From assembly GCA_900552975.1 (NCBI GenBank), contig UWSL01000055.1:1-9683 (forward strand): a DNA stretch of 9,683 bases, read 5' to 3'. Positions 6,501 through 9,683 of this stretch are shown piece after piece (position 1 is the stretch's first letter; the number at the start of each line of letters is the position of its first letter). The notes under the pieces are model-generated. The model searched no databases. It had not been told where the DNA came from and saw nothing but the letters and a program-made list of their open reading frames with translations. This stretch comes from an uncultured Mycoplasmatota bacterium. Lineage in GTDB: Bacteria; Bacillota_I; Bacilli_A; RF39; UBA660. A program made the translations under genes and the position numbers.

Positions 6501-7363
6501 GAGAAAAAGATAAAGTCATAAAGCAATTTTTAAAAAAGTATGGTGAAAAATTAAGTAAGTATGAAAATATAATTAATAGTAGTAATCAAATTAAGCAAAT
6601 AATTTCGCTTACGGACCCTGTTTTTTTAATTAATGTTTTAAATGATATTGATAAGTTTGAAGTCGTAATTTATGGTTATAAAGTAAAGATTAACGAAAAT
6701 GAAAATATTGACATTGATTGTTACTACTTATTAGAGCTAAAAAATGTTATAGATATTTATTTGTGTTATGTGGCAGGTTTTATTGATGATTTGTTAATTG
6801 AAATGTATTTAGATAGTATGGAAGTTATTGATTTTATTTGTCGAAGATTGAAGATTAATCATGATGTATCTTTAGACAACTATTTACAAGAGTGTTTGCC
6901 GTTGTATGAAGGACCAGAACTTTTAAGTGTTTCAATGGTAAGGTGGATTCGCGATTTTAAAGCTGGTAAGAAAATTAATAAAAAAGGAAAAATAAATCAA
7001 GATAGTTTAATAGAAGAAGAAACTTTAGAAGAATCCAAAAAATTAAATTCTTATGATGAGCTTAGAAAAAATATTATTTCTTACGATGGAAATTGTCCAA
7101 ATGATGAGTTTGTCTATTTTTTTCGAACTTTGAATGTCGAAAGTTGTTTAGATTTTAGTAATTTAGATGAATATAAAAAGTATATTTTGTTACGTTTTGG
7201 ATTTGTAGATAGTAAATATTTAGATATAAATCAAATAGCTGAAGTTTTAAATCTTGATAAAACAATTTTAATTCAATATGAAAAGAAGACAATTTACTTA
7301 GTAAGAGAATGTCTTAGTTATCAATTTGATTCATATATTAAGTTAGTAAAAAGTTTTGTTTAA
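6497..7363 (+). CDS. Putative sigma-accessory protein with a degenerate C-terminal sigma region-4-like domain
   Basis: I do not recognise a named family. The 288-residue protein has a mostly helical N-terminal part, a Lys-rich linker (about 155-185), and a C-terminal segment (about 223-272) that lines up without gaps on region 4 of the upstream sigma factor. KKYILLRFGF corresponds to KKVLFYRNGF, and the positions equivalent to EVAQIFNLSRERIRQIE are QIAEVLNLDKTILIQYE. The Arg residues that contact the -35 element in sigma-70 (in RERIRQ) are replaced by Lys, Ile and Leu, so canonical -35 reading is unlikely. The ATG overlaps the sigma gene's TGA (ATGA, 6497-6500) and has no strong ribosome site of its own, which points to translational coupling and a shared job. 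It could be a co-sigma subunit, an anti-sigma-like partner or a diverged paralogue. Confidence 0.72.
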   Translation: MREKDKVIKQFLKKYGEKLSKYENIINSSNQIKQIISLTDPVFLINVLNDIDKFEVVIYGYKVKINENENIDIDCYYLLELKNVIDIYLCYVAGFIDDLLIEMYLDSMEVIDFICRRLKINHDVSLDNYLQECLPLYEGPELLSVSMVRWIRDFKAGKKINKKGKINQDSLIEEETLEESKKLNSYDELRKNIISYDGNCPNDEFVYFFRTLNVESCLDFSNLDEYKKYILLRFGFVDSKYLDINQIAEVLNLDKTILIQYEKKTIYLVRECLSYQFDSYIKLVKSFV

Positions 7364-7393
7364 TGAAGAATTATTTTCTTTAATTATAAGAAG

Positions 7394-7402
7394 TGATATA
7401 AT
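7394..7402 (+). promoter_or_regulatory. Extended -10 promoter of the phasin-like gene
   Basis: TGATATAAT is a perfect TGn-TATAAT extended -10 element, with the hexamer at 7397-7402. The -35 region (around 7374-7380, TTTTCTT) is poor, as is usual for extended -10 promoters. Transcription would begin near 7409, giving a leader of only about 14 nt that contains the GGAGG ribosome site (7411-7415). The short inverted repeat TTCTT/AAGAA (7376-7380 and 7388-7392) lies between the two promoter boxes. Confidence 0.7.
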
Positions 7403-7422
7403 ATTAATATGGAGGTTATAAT

Positions 7423-7764
7423 ATGAAAGAAGATATAAAGAAAATTTTATTAATGGGCTTAGGAGCAATGTCATTAACTAACGAAAAGGCTAAAGAAATA
7501 AAAGATGATTTGTTAAAAAAAGGTCAAGAGTTATATGAAAAAGGTGCTATTGCTAATGAAGAATTAAAACATAATATCAAAGAAGTTATGAAAGAAAATG
7601 TTACAATAGTTCCTTTAGAAACTGAAGTTACATCGGATGATATAATTGACTCTTTAGATAATTTAAGTGAGGAAGAACGTACTAAAATTTTAGAAGCAAT
7701 CGAAAAAAAAGGCTGGAGTAAACAAGCTAAAGAGAAAGATGAAAAGAAGAAAGAACAAAAATAA
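7423..7764 (+). CDS. Small phasin-like helical protein
   Basis: The N-terminal half (LLMGLGAMSLTNEKAKEI, followed by a DDLLKKGQ-type segment) has the pattern of the small phasin-family proteins (PhaF/PhaI-like) annotated in Bacillota: a short hydrophobic helix, then an amphipathic charged helix. There is a second predicted helix around 70-95 and a highly charged Lys/Glu tail (about 100-113). The protein has 113 residues. In organisms with no polyhydroxyalkanoate genes nearby the name only records a fold, and the actual function is unknown. ATG at 7423 has GGAGG at 7411-7415 with 7 nt spacing. The gene is followed by an AarF/UbiB kinase gene, and as I recall phasin-like genes sit beside that kinase in other low-GC Bacillota, suggesting a shared role at a membrane or lipid surface. 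The family call is moderate and the functional link is inference. Confidence 0.72.
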   Translation: MKEDIKKILLMGLGAMSLTNEKAKEIKDDLLKKGQELYEKGAIANEELKHNIKEVMKENVTIVPLETEVTSDDIIDSLDNLSEEERTKILEAIEKKGWSKQAKEKDEKKKEQK

Positions 7765-7777
7765 TCTTTCTTTTTTT
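7742..7777 (+). terminator. Possible AT-rich terminator overlapping the end of the phasin-like gene
   Basis: The purine run 7742-7754 can pair with the pyrimidine run 7765-7777 (13 bp with one G-U pair) around a 10-nt loop that includes the stop codon, and the right arm ends in seven T. The stem has only four G-C pairs and the left arm is the coding sequence for the Lys/Glu tail, so it may be a weak or partial terminator, or a coincidence of composition. Confidence 0.4.
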
Positions 7778-7790
7778 AATTGTTTTAATA

Positions 7791-7799
7791 TGGTATAAT
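7791..7799 (+). promoter_or_regulatory. Extended -10 promoter of the AarF/UbiB kinase gene
   Basis: TGGTATAAT is a perfect TGn-TATAAT extended -10 element with the hexamer at 7794-7799. No good -35 box is present at 16-18 nt upstream, only T-rich sequence. Transcription would begin near 7806, about 23 nt before the TTG start at 7829. It gives the kinase its own promoter in addition to read-through from the phasin-like gene. Confidence 0.7.
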
Positions 7800-7828
7800 A
7801 ATTTAAGAATAAGAGAGAGTGGATTGAT

Positions 7829-9457
7829 TTGGAAACACTAAATTATGATGAACAATTAAAAAAATTAGAAGAAGAAGCACCAATTAGTGGTAAAAAGAGA
7901 TTTATAGAAATTTTTTCTGTTTTAAAAGAAAATAATGTTTTAAGTGGGATGAATCCGCAAAAATTTAGAAAAATTTTGGAAGAATTAGGGCCGACTTTTA
8001 TTAAAATAGGCCAAATTCTTTCTAATAGACCAGATATGCTACCACAAGAGTATATTGATGAGTTAAGTAAGTTACGTAGTGATGTTAATCCGATGTCTTA
8101 TGAAGAAGTAGTGGAAATAATTGAAGAGCAGTACCAAAAAAAGATTCATGAAGTTTTTTTATCTTTAGAACATAAGGCGATTGGGAGTGCTTCCATTGCG
8201 CAAGTTCACAAAGCTAAGCTGTTAAATGGAGATTTAGTTGTTGTAAAAGTTCAAAGAAAAAATATTAAAAATATTATGACTTCAGATATAAATGTTTTAA
8301 AGAAAGTATGTCATGTTTTGAAGTTACAACAATTTTTCAAGAATATTATTTCTTTAGATGATGCATTAGACGAATTGTTACATACGGCTTATGAAGAAAT
8401 GAATTTCTTAAAAGAAGCTTCTTATATGGACGAGTTTAGGCAATTAAATAAAGATATTGCATATATAAAGATTCCTAAAGTTTATACGGAGTACAGTTGT
8501 GAAAAAGTATTGGTAATGGAATTTATTTCTGGAACATTAATTGCTGATCGTGAAAAGTTATTGGCTGATGGCTATGATCTTTTAGAAATAGGTAGTAAAT
8601 TAGCTAATAATTATATTTATCAAGCAATTGATTGTGGTGTTTTTCATGCAGATCCTCATCCTGATAACATTTTTATTGAAGATGGACGTATTGTTTATTT
8701 AGATTTTGGAATGGTTGGACGAATCAATAGTCGAGATAAGCAATTATTAGAAAATTGTATTATTGCAATTTTAGAAGATGATATTTTAGAAGTAGAAAGA
8801 AATTTATTAATTTTAGGAGATGTTAAGGGAGAAGTTAATCATACTAAGTTACGTCATGAAATTGAAAATATTTTAAATAAAAACAAAGCAATGGCAATTC
8901 AAGAAATCAATATAACTTATTTTGCCAATGAAATGCTTAACATGCTGGGGAGTAATAATATTACTTTACCTAAAGATATTACAATGTTAGTTAGAGGTAT
9001 TGTTGTTTTAGAAGGCACGCTTGAAACTGTTAGTCCTTCAATTAATTTAATGCAAGTTTTAAAAAACAGATGTGCTGGTTCAACATTTAAAGAAATGTTT
9101 AAAAAAGATAATTGGCGTAGTGGAGTTAAGGACACTATTGTTTCTTTAGATAGCTTGCGAAAAATTCCTAGTGATATTCATGCTTTTTTTAATGAAGCAA
9201 CGCGTGGTGAAGTAAAATTTAATGTTGAAGTTACAGATTCAAATAAGCAAATTGATCGTTTAGAAAAAATGGTTCATCGTATTGTTGTATGTGCTTTAGA
9301 TGTTGCTTTTATAGTAGGAGCTTCATTAATTGCTTCTAACGAGGTGATTACAAGTGAACAAGAATTTTTATATTATTTGTATATTATTTTAGGAACTATT
9401 TTTACAATATGGTTATTTATCAAAATGTATATTGACAAGTTAAATAGAAAAAAATAG
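7829..9457 (+). CDS. AarF/ABC1/UbiB-family atypical protein kinase-like protein
   Basis: This is an atypical kinase-like ATPase of the UbiB/ADCK family, membrane-associated; in respiratory bacteria it supports ubiquinone synthesis, but its role in fermentative Bacillota is not known. In 542 residues I see the family KxGQ motif (Lys59-Gly61-Gln62, in FIKIGQILSNRPD), the Ala-rich loop AIGSASIAQVHKA (117-129) in place of a Gly-rich loop, the ATP-binding Lys140 (VVVK), the catalytic HADPHPDN (273-280) and the metal-binding DFG (292-294). Two C-terminal membrane helices (about 484-504 and 512-531) form the typical hairpin. The ExD motif reads Glu190-Met-Asn192. The start is TTG at 7829, supported by the purine-rich GAGAGAGTGGA (7813-7823) 5 nt upstream; the next in-frame ATG, at codon 41, would remove N-terminal sequence before the KxGQ domain. 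The next gene starts 15 nt after the stop. Confidence 0.93.
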   Translation: METLNYDEQLKKLEEEAPISGKKRFIEIFSVLKENNVLSGMNPQKFRKILEELGPTFIKIGQILSNRPDMLPQEYIDELSKLRSDVNPMSYEEVVEIIEEQYQKKIHEVFLSLEHKAIGSASIAQVHKAKLLNGDLVVVKVQRKNIKNIMTSDINVLKKVCHVLKLQQFFKNIISLDDALDELLHTAYEEMNFLKEASYMDEFRQLNKDIAYIKIPKVYTEYSCEKVLVMEFISGTLIADREKLLADGYDLLEIGSKLANNYIYQAIDCGVFHADPHPDNIFIEDGRIVYLDFGMVGRINSRDKQLLENCIIAILEDDILEVERNLLILGDVKGEVNHTKLRHEIENILNKNKAMAIQEINITYFANEMLNMLGSNNITLPKDITMLVRGIVVLEGTLETVSPSINLMQVLKNRCAGSTFKEMFKKDNWRSGVKDTIVSLDSLRKIPSDIHAFFNEATRGEVKFNVEVTDSNKQIDRLEKMVHRIVVCALDVAFIVGASLIASNEVITSEQEFLYYLYIILGTIFTIWLFIKMYIDKLNRKK

Positions 9458-9472
9458 TAATGGAGTGATGAA

Positions 9473-9683
9473 ATGAAAAAAATTGGTTTAACTTTATTAT
9501 TTTCATTGCTTTTAGTTCTTATTATAAGTGGTTCATTTTATACAATCTATTGTTATGGTATATATGATAATAAGGTTAATAATAGAATTGTTGAGGCATA
9601 TAATACTTTTAAGTTTGATGAACTTTATGAATACTATAATGTTAGTGATAGTGAATATTTAAAAAAAGATTCTTTTAAAAGTA
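9473..9683 (+). CDS. Start of a membrane-anchored or secreted protein, 3'-partial
   Basis: An ATG at 9473 with GGAG (9462-9465) 7 nt upstream opens a frame that runs for 70 codons to the edge of the window without a stop. Residues 2-3 are Lys-Lys, followed by a hydrophobic segment at about 4-24 (IGLTLLFSLLLVLIISG), which is a signal peptide or membrane anchor. Cys27 follows Tyr and is not in a lipobox, so a lipoprotein is not indicated. The exported part begins with a Tyr/Asp/Asn-rich stretch and no recognised domain. The gene lies directly behind the kinase gene and is probably co-transcribed. The function is unknown. Confidence 0.75.
   Translation, partial: MKKIGLTLLFSLLLVLIISGSFYTIYCYGIYDNKVNNRIVEAYNTFKFDELYEYYNVSDSEYLKKDSFKS

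Noticed and set aside
6941..6980. The segment SMVRWIRDF in the accessory protein as a remnant of sigma region 2.4 (TYATWWIRQAI)
   Set aside because: The resemblance is limited to Trp-Ile-Arg, and the surrounding residues do not match any sigma region 2 pattern.
7366..7392. Terminator after the accessory-protein gene
   Set aside because: Only a 5-bp AT-rich hairpin (TTCTT/AAGAA) can be formed and no T run follows; it sits inside the next promoter instead.
8917..9135. 72-codon open frame on the minus strand
   Set aside because: It is fully opposite the AarF/UbiB coding region, with no ribosome site or family match.

Overview
The window is a strongly AT-rich piece of a bacterial chromosome with every gene on the + strand and very little intergenic space. 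Trp is encoded by TGG (for example the Trp-Trp pair of the sigma factor), and TGA is used as a real stop (747-749, 6498-6500), so the standard bacterial code applies and this is not a UGA=Trp mollicute. Low GC, AGGAGG-type ribosome sites, RpoD-like sigma sequence, a Tad-type pilus export set and a phasin/AarF pair suggest an uncultured low-GC Bacillota, perhaps of the Erysipelotrichia/RF39 kind. That placement is inference from style, not from a marker gene.

Region 1 (1-3773) is the end of a Tad/Flp (type IVc) pilus or secretion operon. It holds a MinD/CpaE-like ATPase whose start may lie before the window, then the CpaF/TadA motor ATPase and the two inner-membrane platform proteins TadB and TadC. 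The genes overlap or are separated by only a few bases, and a hairpin terminator at 3735-3773 closes the unit. No pilin, prepilin peptidase or secretin-like gene is in the window.

Region 2 (3774-7363) is the unusual part. A sigma-70 factor with recognisable regions 1.2, 2, 3 and 4 continues without a stop into about 370 further residues. These hold two diverged copies of a roughly 70-residue module, a low-complexity linker and a degenerate region-4-like helix-turn-helix. A strong ribosome site and ATG sit inside the ORF exactly at the junction (5365-5381), so the C-terminal part may also be made alone. The next gene overlaps by ATGA and also ends in a degenerate sigma region-4-like domain. 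Together they look like a sigma factor with a dedicated accessory partner, and I know of no characterised equivalent with this layout.

Region 3 (7364-9683) has a small phasin-like protein and an AarF/UbiB-family atypical kinase with a C-terminal membrane hairpin, each preceded by an extended -10 promoter (TGnTATAAT), then the beginning of a membrane-anchored or secreted protein that runs off the window. There are no RNA genes, CRISPR arrays or insertion sequences that I can see, and no gene-free stretch longer than about 90 bases.
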